Shown: one piece after another, positions 7,694 to 17,056 of the stretch | Position numbering within the stretch: the first letter of the stretch is position 1 | How the letters are laid out: each line of letters begins with the position of its first letter | Assembly: GCF_000738675.1 (NCBI RefSeq) | Contig: NZ_JPUX01000001.1 | Location: 3,782,001-3,846,000 of the forward strand | Origin: Serratia nematodiphila DZ0503SBS1 | Lineage (GTDB): Bacteria > Pseudomonadota > Gammaproteobacteria > Enterobacterales > Enterobacteriaceae | Direction: 5' to 3' | Length of the DNA stretch: 64,000 nucleotides | Program-made: the position numbers and the translations under genes | The notes under the pieces: generated by a model | Told to the model about the DNA's origin: nothing | Database searches by the model: none | The model's input: the letters and a program-made list of their open reading frames with translations, nothing else

Positions 7694-10600
7694 ATGAATT
7701 TCATTTCATTACAACAAGATACAGCCATTATTTTCTATGCAATCATGGGCCGATATGCAGACAACCAAGAATTGACATACTTTACAAGGCAAATCGAGAA
7801 AGCGTTATACGACAATGTATATTTGGCTAACCAGCTTATTGACTCTCCCAGTGGCCATCTTCGCTATAACGGCTTAACTACTGTGCAAAAAGTAGAATAT
7901 ATCTATCATAATGCGACCGGCCAATCTCCTTCACCGACCAAGTTGGACTTGTTAGTCAATCAAGTCAACGCGGGACTCTCTTTAGGTCAGTTAGTCAGTA
8001 ACTTAATTAACGACACTCGTCATTACATCGGCAACGACCCCACTACAACAGCTCAGCAAAAACACATGTTCGAGACTATTAACGCTACGCTATATCCAAC
8101 ACCAGCGACCTCGGCTACTAGTGCTGCAGCTGACGTACAAGGGATTTATTATACTATTGGCAGTCTATTTAATGCTGATGGCGTCAATTATTGGAGCAAG
8201 GCTATTGCGGATGGACGGGTTAGTGTTAATTATGTCGCTAATAACTTTGTAGAATCACGAGCATGGTTGCTTTCATTGAATAATGACGAATTCGTCAAGA
8301 GAATATACAAGTGCATTTACGACTTAACCCCCGATACTACAACCGTAGCTAAATACACCTCAGGTCTAAATAACAATAGCGAAACACGAGGCGACGTCAT
8401 CATCCGTTTAATGACCGACGTTCGCAATGATGTAGATAACAGTATTGCCAAACAAAACTTTCTAAAAGCCACGCACGTCTATGGCTCTGGAGAATTCACG
8501 CCATTAAAGATGCAAGAAAATGTAGCGGTATTATTCCAATTACTGACGACAACTACCGGATTAGATGCCAGAGGACTTGACAGTTTTAGTAGAATGTTAG
8601 ACAGTGGAAAATCTGAACTAGCATTATTGACACTTCTTACGCAGTCTACCTCACATTTTAGTTCCGCCTCAGATTTTAGTTCACTTTATATCAAACTATA
8701 TGGCCAAGCTTTAACTAATGAGCAAAAAAACGTTATATTGCAACAAGCGGAGAACAACGCCTTACAGGCGACATTAAATATTATAGAGGCATATCGCAAT
8801 GGGAAATCACCATTGAATGATGGCCCTCTCCCGCTAACCAAAGACATTGCCACACTTGAACAACAGATAGGCGAAAAATTAGGTTACCAGGAGAATGGAA
8901 AAATCACACTGGATCGAGACGGCGCATTGATTGGCGATATTAACTCAGGGAGCATTCATAGATTATCACATGCCGAAATTGGCGTCCTTAACTCTGCTTC
9001 TCTGGATGTTAATTATGCCAGCGCAATCGATCTTAGATTTGCAAAATCATTAAAAAACTTAACATTACAAGGCGATTACGCCGCCAATGCCATTGTTATT
9101 AACTCATTGAGTGGAAGATCGATAACTCTTTACCTCAACAAAAACAATCTGTTAAATGCAGACAATATCATTGAGCTCACCGAACTTGCCAGTAGCCGAT
9201 TGATAGCCGATCAACTCAATATTGCCGACTCGAAAATAAATATGAGTCTCAGTGGAAACGAACTCACTCGATTGCTATGGAATGGCAATAGTATTGCAGG
9301 GGGAGCAAACGCTATCGATAAAGAGTTTCTGGCAACGTTTTTAGCCAAGTCTTCTTCTTCGCAGAGCAGTATTTCTGCTAATTTTATCAGCAAAAACGTA
9401 TACTTGACATCTAACGGCGGCAATGGATATGACGCCGAAATTATAAGTAATATAAATCAGTTTTTGTATTTTGGCGGTATAGAACTTGGTGGTTATCGTG
9501 GTACAGGAAACATCTATCTTAACGGTGAGTTAATCTCAACCGAGGGAAAAAATATTTTTGATTTCGGTCTATTAAACCAAACTGCCAAGGTCTATGGCAC
9601 TTATCCTCAGCCAATAAAGATTCTGGCTCAAGGTGAACTACCGAAAACACCTACCGATGGAGGTAAAGCCACTGGCTCTTCGGGATTAATCTTGTCCGGT
9701 ATGGCTGATGATGTAAAGGTAATTAATACCAGTTGGTCCAGTATGCTTACGATAAATGGGGATGCCTCTGCTAGCAGTAAATTGACGCTTGAAATGGCAA
9801 AACACCTCGTCGATGATGCTTTCAAAATCAACATAGGCGCTAATAATGGCGGATGGATTAATGCAGGAGAAATAAATATAATTAGTCAAGATAAAACGAC
9901 ACAAGAAAGTCTGAAATTAGAGTCAAGTGGAAACACAATAAATACAATTTCACTCGGGGGAAGCGATAACAATATATCAAATATCACAGTTACCGCCAGT
10001 ACACGACTATACCTAACCATTAAAGAGGATTTTAGTGATACGCTGCAATCCATAGAATTACCTGAAAATGATCCACGCCACAATGCCGTCATTGATCTTT
10101 TCCTCGAGAAAGGTGGTAGTGGTGGTGGCGCTTTCTATTCGCTTCTGTCTTCTCTAAACAACATATCCCCTTACGAGCATGTCATTAGCAGTCTTTTTGG
10201 TAACTTATTGGATATAGAAACCTTCAACGGCGGTAACTTTACGGTACATGGCAATACAATCATTGGAAACTCAACAACTGGCGTGCGAAACGTATCCTTC
10301 GAAAATAGTAATATAGAGAATTTGGTCACCTTAAATAGATACAGTTACGATCAAATACATGCTGGGTCAGCTGATAGAAAGTGGAATTTTGGGCCGAATG
10401 AAAAAGGTAACATTGAAATTTATGGTAACATTAGTCAACCTAATCAAATTAATACGTTATTTAATTCATTGGCAATAAATAACACTGATCGTGCGTTTGA
10501 TGTTTTAGCCAAGGCAATGTCAAAAATCACCAAAGGTGCCAGTGAAAATAGTTTAGCTGAGGTGGGCGCAGTGGGAATGGGTGACAACATCTATGTTATT

Positions 10601-10747
10601 ATCGACAAAAACCACAATCAGAAATTCGACGAAAATGATACTGTTTTTTCTATCGCAAATGAAAATATCTATTCATTAGCAAATACTCTTCATTATCAAG
10701 CTCCTACAATTGATCTTAACGGTTTTGCGCCGGACTATTTTGCTTAA
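7694..10747 (+). CDS. Large DUF4214/S-layer-like protein, probable type I secretion substrate
   Basis: A 1017-residue protein of unknown function. Residues 1-400 hold about six helical repeats of roughly 45 residues resembling DUF4214 (for example AIIFYAIMGRYADNQELTYF, KVEYIYHNATGQSPSPTKLD, FVKRIYKCIYDLTP). DUF4214 repeats are found in secreted and S-layer-like proteins. The rest is rich in Asn, Ser, Thr and Gly with beta-strand character. An EF-hand-like calcium loop (DKNHNQKFDEND) lies at residues 971-982. There is no Sec signal, only one Cys, and the end NGFAPDYFA has the acidic-plus-hydrophobic form of ABC-exporter signals. The start is ATG 7694 with GGGGAGGA four bases upstream. The DNA is far richer in A+T than both neighbours and breaks the pdxY-tyrS order, so transfer is likely. 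S-layer function is inference. Confidence 0.75.
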   Translation: MNFISLQQDTAIIFYAIMGRYADNQELTYFTRQIEKALYDNVYLANQLIDSPSGHLRYNGLTTVQKVEYIYHNATGQSPSPTKLDLLVNQVNAGLSLGQLVSNLINDTRHYIGNDPTTTAQQKHMFETINATLYPTPATSATSAAADVQGIYYTIGSLFNADGVNYWSKAIADGRVSVNYVANNFVESRAWLLSLNNDEFVKRIYKCIYDLTPDTTTVAKYTSGLNNNSETRGDVIIRLMTDVRNDVDNSIAKQNFLKATHVYGSGEFTPLKMQENVAVLFQLLTTTTGLDARGLDSFSRMLDSGKSELALLTLLTQSTSHFSSASDFSSLYIKLYGQALTNEQKNVILQQAENNALQATLNIIEAYRNGKSPLNDGPLPLTKDIATLEQQIGEKLGYQENGKITLDRDGALIGDINSGSIHRLSHAEIGVLNSASLDVNYASAIDLRFAKSLKNLTLQGDYAANAIVINSLSGRSITLYLNKNNLLNADNIIELTELASSRLIADQLNIADSKINMSLSGNELTRLLWNGNSIAGGANAIDKEFLATFLAKSSSSQSSISANFISKNVYLTSNGGNGYDAEIISNINQFLYFGGIELGGYRGTGNIYLNGELISTEGKNIFDFGLLNQTAKVYGTYPQPIKILAQGELPKTPTDGGKATGSSGLILSGMADDVKVINTSWSSMLTINGDASASSKLTLEMAKHLVDDAFKINIGANNGGWINAGEINIISQDKTTQESLKLESSGNTINTISLGGSDNNISNITVTASTRLYLTIKEDFSDTLQSIELPENDPRHNAVIDLFLEKGGSGGGAFYSLLSSLNNISPYEHVISSLFGNLLDIETFNGGNFTVHGNTIIGNSTTGVRNVSFENSNIENLVTLNRYSYDQIHAGSADRKWNFGPNEKGNIEIYGNISQPNQINTLFNSLAINNTDRAFDVLAKAMSKITKGASENSLAEVGAVGMGDNIYVIIDKNHNQKFDENDTVFSIANENIYSLANTLHYQAPTIDLNGFAPDYFA

Positions 10748-10750
10748 AAA

Positions 10751-10777
10751 AATGGCCCGGAAATATTTCGGGCCATT
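10751..10777. terminator. Bidirectional terminator between the DUF4214 gene and tyrS
   Basis: Stem AATGGCCCG/CGGGCCATT with a 9-base AT-rich loop. There is an A-run before it and a T-rich stretch after it. It lies directly behind the 10747 stop codon and before the tyrS stop codon. Confidence 0.8.
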
Positions 10778-10795
10778 CATATGGGACTATTTTAT

Positions 10796-12070
10796 TTACT
10801 GCCAATCCACCAGGCAGTAATGCTTTTTGCCGCGACGCAACAGCGTGTAGCGGCCGAACAGACGGTCTGAATCGCTGAAGCGGTATTCGGCATCGGACTG
10901 CTTCTCGCCGTTGATGGTTACCGCGTTGGAGCCGATCATGGTGCGCGCCTGGCCGCGTGACGGCACCAGTTCGGCATTCACCAGCGCTTGCTGCAGATCG
11001 GCGTCGCGATCCAGTTTGATGGTCGGCATGCCGTCCTGCGCCAGCTGGGCGAAGTCCGCCTCGGTCATGTTGTGCAGCGCACCGGAGAACAGACTCTGGG
11101 TGATGCGCTTGGCGGCCGCCAGGCCTTCCGCACCGTGCACCATGCCGGTCACTTCTTCCGCCAGCACGTATTGGGCGCGCGGCGCCTTACCGCTGTTCTT
11201 GTCTTCTTCTTCCAGCGCGTTGATGTCTTCCAGGCTCATGAAGGTGAAGAACTTCAGGAAGCGGTAGACGTCGGCGTCGGCGGTGTTGATCCAGAACTGG
11301 TAGAACTTGTACGGGCTGGTTTTTTCCGGCGCCAGCCAGACCGCGCCGCCCTCGGTTTTACCGAACTTGGTGCCGTCGGCTTTGGTGATCAACGGCACGG
11401 TCAGGCCGAACACCTGCTTCTGATGCTGACGGCGCGTCAGATCGATACCCGAGGTGATGTTGCCCCACTGATCGGAACCGCCGATCTGCAGCTCCACCTG
11501 GTGGCGGTTATACAGCTCGGAGAAATCGTAGCCCTGCAGCAGGTTATAAGAGAACTCGGTGAAGGAGATGCCGGAGTCGTCGCGATTCAGACGCTGCTTG
11601 ACCGCTTCCTTGTTGATCATCTGGTTAACGGAGAAGTGCTTGCCGATGTCACGCAGGAAGGTCAACACGTTCATGCCGCCGAACCAGTCGTAGTTGTTGG
11701 CCGCGATAGCGCTGTTGCTGCCGCAGTCGAAATCGAGGAACGGGGAAACCTGTTTGCGGATCTTCTCGACCCACTCGTTCACCGTATCGGTGGTGTTCAG
11801 CTTGCGCTCCGCCGCTTTGAAGCTCGGATCGCCGATGAGGCCAGTGGCGCCGCCCACCAACGCTACCGGCTTGTGGCCGGCCAGCTGGAAGCGCTTCAGG
11901 CACAACAGAGGAACCAGATGGCCCAAATGCAAGCTGTCAGCGGTCGGATCGAAACCGCAATACAGTGCAATTGGCCCTTGCGCCAGTCGCTCCGCTAACG
12001 CTTCCTCATCCGTAACCTGGGCAACGAGGCCCCGCTCTTGCAGTTGTTTAATCAAGTTGCTGCTTGCCAT
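10796..12070 (-). CDS. tyrS: Tyrosyl-tRNA synthetase
   Basis: A 424-residue class I aminoacyl-tRNA synthetase, identical in length to E. coli TyrS and very similar throughout. The HIGH-type motif is HLGH (in [12 protein letters not shown]) and the KMSKS-type loop is KFGKTEGG. The last 70 residues form an S4-like RNA-binding domain ([20 protein letters not shown]). It charges tRNA-Tyr in the cytoplasm. The start at 12070 gives the conserved [19 protein letters not shown]; 14 further upstream codons are not conserved. It lies downstream of pdxH with 138 bp between, so it may share the pdxH transcript or use its own promoter there. Confidence 0.98.
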   Translation of the reverse strand: MASSNLIKQLQERGLVAQVTDEEALAERLAQGPIALYCGFDPTADSLHLGHLVPLLCLKRFQLAGHKPVALVGGATGLIGDPSFKAAERKLNTTDTVNEWVEKIRKQVSPFLDFDCGSNSAIAANNYDWFGGMNVLTFLRDIGKHFSVNQMINKEAVKQRLNRDDSGISFTEFSYNLLQGYDFSELYNRHQVELQIGGSDQWGNITSGIDLTRRQHQKQVFGLTVPLITKADGTKFGKTEGGAVWLAPEKTSPYKFYQFWINTADADVYRFLKFFTFMSLEDINALEEEDKNSGKAPRAQYVLAEEVTGMVHGAEGLAAAKRITQSLFSGALHNMTEADFAQLAQDGMPTIKLDRDADLQQALVNAELVPSRGQARTMIGSNAVTINGEKQSDAEYRFSDSDRLFGRYTLLRRGKKHYCLVDWQ

Positions 12071-12208
12071 CAATGACTCCATGTATAAACGAATGCACCT
12101 TTGCCGGTACACGGCCTTTCGCCCAGTGGCGAAATAAAAATTCAGGGTAACGCATAGAATAAAGCGCCGGCGGCATCAGCACCAGCGCTTAGAGAGGATT
12201 TTCCGCCT

Positions 12209-12862
12209 TCAGGGTGCCAGTCGGTCAATTTTCCAGTCATTCCCGTCCCGCTGATACAGGAAACGGTCATGCAGGCGATGGGCGCCCCCCTGCCAGAACT
12301 CGACGGAGTCGAATTTCACGCGGAATCCGCCCCAGAAACTCGGCAACGGCACCTCGCCCTGCTGGAACTTCTGCTTCAGCTCGAGGAATTTGCTCTCCAG
12401 CACGCCGCGCGCGGAAATGCGCGACGATTGCTGCGAGACCCAGGCGCCGATCTGGCTGTCCTTCGGCCGGCTGTTGAAATACTTCAGCACGTCGAGCGTC
12501 GACAGACGCTCCGCCTGGCCGAGGAAAATCACCTGGCGATCGAGCATGTGCCAGGGGAACAGCAGGCTGATATGCGGGTTGTGCGCCAGCTGTTGCGCCT
12601 TGCGGCTGCCGAGGTTGGTGTAGAACACCAGCCCCTGCTCATCGAAATGCTTCAGCAGCACGATGCGTTGATAAGGCTGGCCGTGTTCGTCGACGGTCGC
12701 GACGCACATGGCGGTGGGATCCGCCAGGCGCGCGTCGCAGGCCTGTTTCAACCAACGTTCGAACAGTTCGAGCGGGCTGGCGGTCAGATCGTTGCGGCGC
12801 AGGCCGCCCCGGGTGTATTCACGGCGCAGGTCCGCAACATCAAACTCATTCTTTTCAATCAT
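12209..12862 (-). CDS. pdxH: Pyridoxine/pyridoxamine 5'-phosphate oxidase
   Basis: A 217-residue FMN-dependent oxidase that makes pyridoxal 5'-phosphate from the phosphates of pyridoxine or pyridoxamine. Conserved FMN- and substrate-binding segments are [31 protein letters not shown] and the C-terminal [13 protein letters not shown] with WKIDRLAP. The start at 12862 ([20 protein letters not shown]) fits the E. coli protein of 218 residues. The longer frame would run into the mliC 3' end. It lies in the order anmK, mliC, pdxH, tyrS on the minus strand, with 89 bp from the mliC stop to its ATG. Confidence 0.97.
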   Translation of the reverse strand: MIEKNEFDVADLRREYTRGGLRRNDLTASPLELFERWLKQACDARLADPTAMCVATVDEHGQPYQRIVLLKHFDEQGLVFYTNLGSRKAQQLAHNPHISLLFPWHMLDRQVIFLGQAERLSTLDVLKYFNSRPKDSQIGAWVSQQSSRISARGVLESKFLELKQKFQQGEVPLPSFWGGFRVKFDSVEFWQGGAHRLHDRFLYQRDGNDWKIDRLAP

Positions 12863-12951
12863 CTGGGTTATCGACCAACTGAAAAAATCCGTCGTTACAT
12901 TCTGCGCCTGCGGCGTCAGGAACTCAATCGCTCCGACGCCGCCGTCAACCC

Positions 12952-13254
12952 TCACTCCGTCAACACGCAGTCGCTCATGACTACCTTGCCGTTGCGCTCA
13001 AGATAGGCGTTACGGTCTTTCGACCAAAAAGTGTATTTGCCGTCGCTGTATTTGGCGCCGGTCAGCGCCAGCACCTGCTTAAGATGCAGCTGCTCGCCAT
13101 CCATCAGCAGGCTGACTTCACTCGCCTTGCCGTCGAGCGCCACCGTCAGCGGCGTGGTGCCACACTGATAGTGCATCGTCTGGCTGCTCTGCGGCAGGAT
13201 GTAACTGCAGCCGGACAGCGCCAGCGCGCCGGCGACGAAAATGACTTTTTTCAT
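12952..13254 (-). CDS. mliC: Membrane-bound C-type lysozyme inhibitor lipoprotein
   Basis: A 100-residue outer-membrane lipoprotein. The signal peptide ends in the lipobox LSGC (Cys16). The mature part has the MliC features: an early cysteine ([16 protein letters not shown]), a [18 protein letters not shown] segment and a C-terminal cysteine (SDCVL) that would close a disulfide. MliC binds the active site of C-type (animal) lysozymes and protects peptidoglycan from host attack. GGAG and a short spacer precede the ATG. It follows anmK by 45 bp, probably in one operon. Confidence 0.94.
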   Translation of the reverse strand: MKKVIFVAGALALSGCSYILPQSSQTMHYQCGTTPLTVALDGKASEVSLLMDGEQLHLKQVLALTGAKYSDGKYTFWSKDRNAYLERNGKVVMSDCVLTE

Positions 13255-13299
13255 GCTGTTGCTCCTTAGAAAAATCCTTCACCGGCTATCCTAACAGAG

Positions 13300-14421
13300 C
13301 TAACGGCCCCCCAATGGCAAAACCGGATAAATCCCACCCAGCACCGTTTCACGGCTGGCGCCGGTTACCGAAGGCAGGTTGCCGGCCTGGCCGGACAGCG
13401 TACGGAAGGCCAGCCAGGCAAAGGCCAACGCCTCCATGTCGTCACCGCTGACGCCGAAATCGTCGGTCAGCCCAACTTCCGTGCCCGGCAGCAGCGCCGA
13501 CAAACGCGCCATCAGCAGCGTGTTGCGCGCCCCGCCGCCGCACACCAACAGACGTTCGCACCCGCCGGCCAGCTGCACCTGTTCGCTGATGCTGACGGCG
13601 GTCAGTTCCGTGAGCGTGGCCTGAACGTCGACCGGCGCCATCGCCGGCAATCCGGCCAGCTGCCGCTCCAGCCAAGCGATATTGAAATACTCGCGGCCGG
13701 TGCTTTTCGGCGCCGGCTGCGCGAAGTACGGATCCGCCAGCATCTGCTGCAACAACGGCAAGCAGACTCGCCCCTGCATCGCCCAGCCGCCGTCCTGATC
13801 ATAAGGCTGCGCGCGGTGGCGCCACACCCAGGCGTCCATCAGCATGTTGCCCGGCCCGGTATCGAAACCGCGTACCGCCGTACCGGGCAACAGCAGAGAA
13901 AGGTTGGCGATGCCGCCGACGTTTAGCACCATGCGCCGCTCGACGGGATGCCCCAGCAGCGCCTGATGAAACGCCGGCACCAGCGGGGCGCCCTGCCCGC
14001 CGTACGCCATGTCGCGCCGGCGGAAATCGCCGACGGTGGTGATATTGGTCAGCGCGGCGATGCGGTTGTTATCGCCGAGCTGCATCGAGAAACGCGCGTC
14101 GCCTTCCGGCTCGTGCCACACCGTCTGCCCGTGGCAACCGATGGCGGTGACCTGCTCCGCGTCGATGCCGGTTTGCTTTAGCAGGCCGAGCACCGCCTCG
14201 CCGAACAGCGTACCCAACTGCGCGTCCAGCCGGCCGACGGCGGCCAACGTAGTTTGCTGCCCCTGGCACATCCCCAGGATCTCTTTTTTCAACGCCATCG
14301 GCATCGGATGGCTATAGCTGGCCTGCTGCGCCACCATGCGATCGTCGATCGCGGCCAATACCACATCGATTCCGTCCAGACTGGTGCCGGACATGACGCC
14401 TATATAGCGGCCTGACTTCAT
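13300..14421 (-). CDS. anmK: Anhydro-N-acetylmuramic acid kinase
   Basis: A 373-residue kinase of peptidoglycan recycling. It opens and phosphorylates 1,6-anhydro-MurNAc to MurNAc-6-phosphate. The N-terminal ATP-binding segment [18 protein letters not shown], the [14 protein letters not shown] motif and the [13 protein letters not shown] segment are characteristic of the family. The start at 14421 matches the E. coli protein; an upstream in-frame ATG at 14496 is not conserved. GAGG lies a few bases upstream. It is the first gene of the minus-strand run anmK-mliC-pdxH-tyrS and is divergent from slyB. Confidence 0.96.
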   Translation of the reverse strand: MKSGRYIGVMSGTSLDGIDVVLAAIDDRMVAQQASYSHPMPMALKKEILGMCQGQQTTLAAVGRLDAQLGTLFGEAVLGLLKQTGIDAEQVTAIGCHGQTVWHEPEGDARFSMQLGDNNRIAALTNITTVGDFRRRDMAYGGQGAPLVPAFHQALLGHPVERRMVLNVGGIANLSLLLPGTAVRGFDTGPGNMLMDAWVWRHRAQPYDQDGGWAMQGRVCLPLLQQMLADPYFAQPAPKSTGREYFNIAWLERQLAGLPAMAPVDVQATLTELTAVSISEQVQLAGGCERLLVCGGGARNTLLMARLSALLPGTEVGLTDDFGVSGDDMEALAFAWLAFRTLSGQAGNLPSVTGASRETVLGGIYPVLPLGGR

Positions 14422-14625
14422 AGCAACATCCTCTAACCCGCGCAGTAAGCAAAATTTATCCTGACAAATAAACCAGAATTGCCGGATTAACGCCATGAAT
14501 TATGATGCTTTTTTTACGCACCGTGAGCCAGATGCCTTCTGGCGCCGCTGTGGCACGGGCTATGTGTTAAACCGTGCCATAACAGGCGACGGAATGTCGC
14601 CAAGGCTGTCATAAAGGTAAACCGC

Positions 14626-14642
14626 GGTTTATTATTGGTTGA
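14626..14642 (+). promoter_or_regulatory. PhoP box upstream of slyB
   Basis: Direct repeat GGTTTA-TTATT-GGTTGA, spacing 5, in the slyB promoter region about 140 bp before the ATG. It matches the known PhoP box (two (T/G)GTTTA half-sites 5 bp apart) with one mismatch. slyB is a PhoPQ target in Escherichia and Salmonella, which fits. The remaining bases from 14422 to 14625 hold the anmK upstream region and nothing else recognised. Confidence 0.7.
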
Positions 14643-14780
14643 ACAGAGAAAAGTTAAGCTGCATGCAGCGATGAAGCATGGCGGTGTGTCAACTTTCAGC
14701 CATACTTTGTCTATCATTTTCACTGAATCTTGCCTGGTGAGCATTGCCAGGCTATGGACTACTACCATCAGGAGTTTTAT

Positions 14781-15245
14781 ATGATCAAGCGTCTTCTCGT
14801 CGTCGCCGTCGCCGCCGTTACGCTGGCCGGCTGTGCCAATGAATCCATGTCCGGCGATGTCTACTCGTCCTCGCAGGCCAAGCAGGTACAGACCGTCACC
14901 TACGGGACGCTGGTTTCCGTGCGTCCGGTTAAAATTCAGGGCGGCGAAGGCTCCAACGCCATGGGGATGATCGGCGGCGCGGTGATTGGCGGGCTGTTGG
15001 GCAACACCGTTGGCGGCGGCACCGGTCGTACGCTGGCTACCGCGGCGGGCGCTATTGCCGGCGGCGCGGCAGGTAACAGCATCGGTGAAGTGGCCGGTCG
15101 TACCTCCGGCTACGAGCTGGAAATCAAGACCGACCAGAAAGAGAACATCGTGGTGGTACAGAAAGCGGGCGACAGCAAGTTCAGCCCTGGCCAGCGTGTG
15201 CGCATGGCGCGCATGGGCGACACCATCACCGTTTCCCCGCTGTAA
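14781..15245 (+). CDS. slyB: Outer-membrane lipoprotein SlyB
   Basis: A 154-residue lipoprotein with lipobox LAGC (Cys18). It has a glycine-zipper membrane region (MGMIGGAVIGGLLGNTVGGG and further GG repeats, residues about 70-115) and a C-terminal soluble domain. SlyB forms oligomers in the outer membrane and stabilises it under cation limitation or antimicrobial-peptide stress. The start at 14781 is preceded by AGGAG eight bases upstream. A PhoP-box-like repeat lies in the promoter. An intrinsic terminator follows, separating it from the convergent slyA. Confidence 0.96.
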   Translation: MIKRLLVVAVAAVTLAGCANESMSGDVYSSSQAKQVQTVTYGTLVSVRPVKIQGGEGSNAMGMIGGAVIGGLLGNTVGGGTGRTLATAAGAIAGGAAGNSIGEVAGRTSGYELEIKTDQKENIVVVQKAGDSKFSPGQRVRMARMGDTITVSPL

Positions 15246-15266
15246 GTCAGTCGGCGACAAACGGCA

Positions 15267-15297
15267 AACCGGAGGCAATCGCCTCCGGTTTTATTTC
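15267..15297 (+). terminator. Intrinsic terminator after slyB
   Basis: Stem AACCGGAGGC/GCCTCCGGTT with a 4-base loop followed by TTATTTC, 22 bp after the slyB stop. Confidence 0.85.
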
Positions 15298-15337
15298 TGA
15301 TGCTGTGAAACTGTAATCGTAGAAAATAAGAATATTA

Positions 15338-15769
15338 TTATTTGTTCTGCAGTTCGGTGATATTTTGTTCTAACTTGCCAATCAGCCCTACCAACAGATG
15401 CACTTCGTCGGCGGTAATGCCGCTTAAAATCTCACTGCGTGTAGACGTGATCACACTGTCCACTTCCCTGATGATCGGATCGGCCGCTTCGGTCAGCTTG
15501 ATGCGCTTCGCGCGGCGATCGTTGGCACAGGTGTGACGCGTGATCAGCCCCTTCTCCTCCAATTGGTCCAGCGTGCGAACCAGTGACGGTTGCTCGATAC
15601 CGATCGCCTTGGCCAACTGGATTTGCGACTGCTCCGGCGGCAAACGATTGATATTGTGCAAAGTGACCCAGTGCGTTTGGGTCAGCTCCAACGGCTTGAG
15701 CCGATGATCGATGAGCGCGCGCCAAACACGAACTAATCGTGCTAAATCTGAACCTAATGTTGACTCCAC
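15338..15769 (-). CDS. slyA: MarR-family transcriptional regulator SlyA
   Basis: A 143-residue winged-helix dimer. It is nearly identical to Escherichia/Salmonella SlyA in the DNA-binding core ([39 protein letters not shown]). SlyA counteracts H-NS and controls virulence, secondary metabolism and envelope genes; small aromatic acids such as salicylate release it from DNA. The start is GTG at 15769, with AAGGAGGGGG directly upstream; there is no suitable ATG. A perfect SlyA-type palindrome lies 17 bp upstream of the start, which suggests autoregulation and joint control of the divergent ydhIJK operon. Confidence 0.96.
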   Translation of the reverse strand: MESTLGSDLARLVRVWRALIDHRLKPLELTQTHWVTLHNINRLPPEQSQIQLAKAIGIEQPSLVRTLDQLEEKGLITRHTCANDRRAKRIKLTEAADPIIREVDSVITSTRSEILSGITADEVHLLVGLIGKLEQNITELQNK

Positions 15770-15785
15770 TTCCCCCTCCTTATAA

Positions 15786-15797
15786 TTAGCATGCTAA
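15786..15797. promoter_or_regulatory. SlyA operator between slyA and ydhI
   Basis: Perfect palindrome TTAGCATGCTAA. The high-affinity SlyA site is TTAGCAAGCTAA, so only one central base differs. It lies just before the slyA ribosome site in the slyA-ydhI divergent region. The bases 15798-15949 are AT-rich and must hold the promoters of both units. Confidence 0.75.
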
Positions 15798-15949
15798 CAT
15801 TACCTCCCAGAGTTTAGACTATTTTGGGTAACTCACATTAAAAACACAAATGTATATAATGTATATTGTGGAAATAGCCACTATTTTCGGCCGTTATCGT
15901 TTAATCGTTATGCAAATATTCAACATATTCACCCTTAGGGATTGTTAAT

Positions 15950-16186
15950 GTGAATACATCATGGTTACACACCTCATCCCCCTTACCCGATTTGGTCCTG
16001 GGGGCATCGCTTTATTTTCCACCTATATTTAAAGCTTTTTTACTAGGACTCGTCTTATGGCTGCTGATTCATCAACTGCTGAGAGACTGGATGTATTCCG
16101 GTGAAATCTGGCATCCCATGTTGATGGACCTGTCCATTTTCGTTCTGACCGTCAGCGGTTCCTTATGGATTTTAGCGAGTTGGTAA
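15950..16186 (+). CDS. ydhI: DUF1656 small inner-membrane protein of an aromatic-acid-type efflux system
   Basis: A 78-residue protein with two membrane segments (about residues 22-42 and 58-76) and the DUF1656 signature [19 protein letters not shown] near the N-terminus. It is the first gene of the ydhI-ydhJ-ydhK operon, with 3-bp gaps to the next genes. DUF1656 proteins accompany HlyD/FUSC efflux pumps (AaeX with AaeAB). GTG at 15950 is used, with TTAGGG upstream; the length equals that of E. coli YdhI. In E. coli and Salmonella the operon is divergent from slyA, as here. Confidence 0.9.
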   Translation: MNTSWLHTSSPLPDLVLGASLYFPPIFKAFLLGLVLWLLIHQLLRDWMYSGEIWHPMLMDLSIFVLTVSGSLWILASW

Positions 16187-16189
16187 CCC

Positions 16190-17053
16190 ATGCAGCATAA
16201 AACATTAAAATACTTCTCTACGGTGATCGTCTGCGCCATTGCCGTCTGCGCCGGTTGGTGGCTCTGGAATTATTATATGCAATCCCCATGGACCCGTGAT
16301 GGAAAAGTGCGCGCCGAACTCGTCAATATCACCCCTGAAGTCTCTGGAAGATTAGAGAAAATAAGCGCGAATGACAATCAGTTCGTACCTGCGGGAAGTC
16401 TGATTTTTACCCTCGACCCGGTGCCCTACCAGATCGCGCTGGACAATGCCGAGGCCGCGGTGGCAAAAGCGCAATCGGATCTGGCCAAAGCAGACCACGA
16501 GGCTGCCCGCCGCCGCGGCTTGCCGCGCAACGTTATTTCCGCTGAAGATTTGGATGAGTCCAATTTAGCCGCTCAGGCAATGAAGGCCGCCTATAAAGCC
16601 GCCCTGGCCAACTTGGAACAGGCCAAATGGAATTTGAGCAAAACCAAAATTTACGCGCCGACCGACGGTTATATCACCAATCTGCAGGCGCGGATCGGGA
16701 ACTACGCCAACGCCGGCACGCCTTTGGTCGCGCTGGTGGATGTCCATTCGTTTTATGTACTCGGTTATTTCGAAGAAACCAAGCTGAAACATATAAAAGA
16801 AGGCAATAAAGCCGATATTGTCTTATATAACGGCAACACCCCGCTGCAGGGGGAAGTAGAGAGTATCGGCCGTGCCATTTACGATCAGAGCGTTGACAGC
16901 AACAACGATCTATTAATGGACGTTAAGCCTAATGTTCCCTGGGTGCGTTTGGCTCAGCGCGTGCCGGTGCGGATAAAATTGCTCAACGTGCCCGCCGATT
17001 TGACGCTGGTTGCCGGCACAACCTGCACCATTTCGATTCATCAGCGGAACTAA
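16190..17053 (+). CDS. ydhJ: HlyD/EmrA-type membrane fusion protein
   Basis: A 287-residue periplasmic adaptor of an efflux pump. An N-terminal membrane anchor (residues about 9-28) is followed by a lipoyl half (TRDGKVRAELVNITPEVSGRL), an alpha-helical hairpin rich in Ala/Lys (about 85-150), the second lipoyl half (KIYAPTDGYITNLQARIG) and a beta barrel. It should connect the inner-membrane pump YdhK with an outer-membrane channel. It starts 3 bp behind ydhI and ends 3 bp before ydhK, so translation is coupled. SlyA control is likely from the operator upstream. Confidence 0.92.
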   Translation: MQHKTLKYFSTVIVCAIAVCAGWWLWNYYMQSPWTRDGKVRAELVNITPEVSGRLEKISANDNQFVPAGSLIFTLDPVPYQIALDNAEAAVAKAQSDLAKADHEAARRRGLPRNVISAEDLDESNLAAQAMKAAYKAALANLEQAKWNLSKTKIYAPTDGYITNLQARIGNYANAGTPLVALVDVHSFYVLGYFEETKLKHIKEGNKADIVLYNGNTPLQGEVESIGRAIYDQSVDSNNDLLMDVKPNVPWVRLAQRVPVRIKLLNVPADLTLVAGTTCTISIHQRN

Positions 17054-17056
17054 AGT

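Noticed and set aside
10988..11998. 336-codon plus-strand frame opposite tyrS
   Set aside because: Antisense to an essential, fully conserved synthetase gene.
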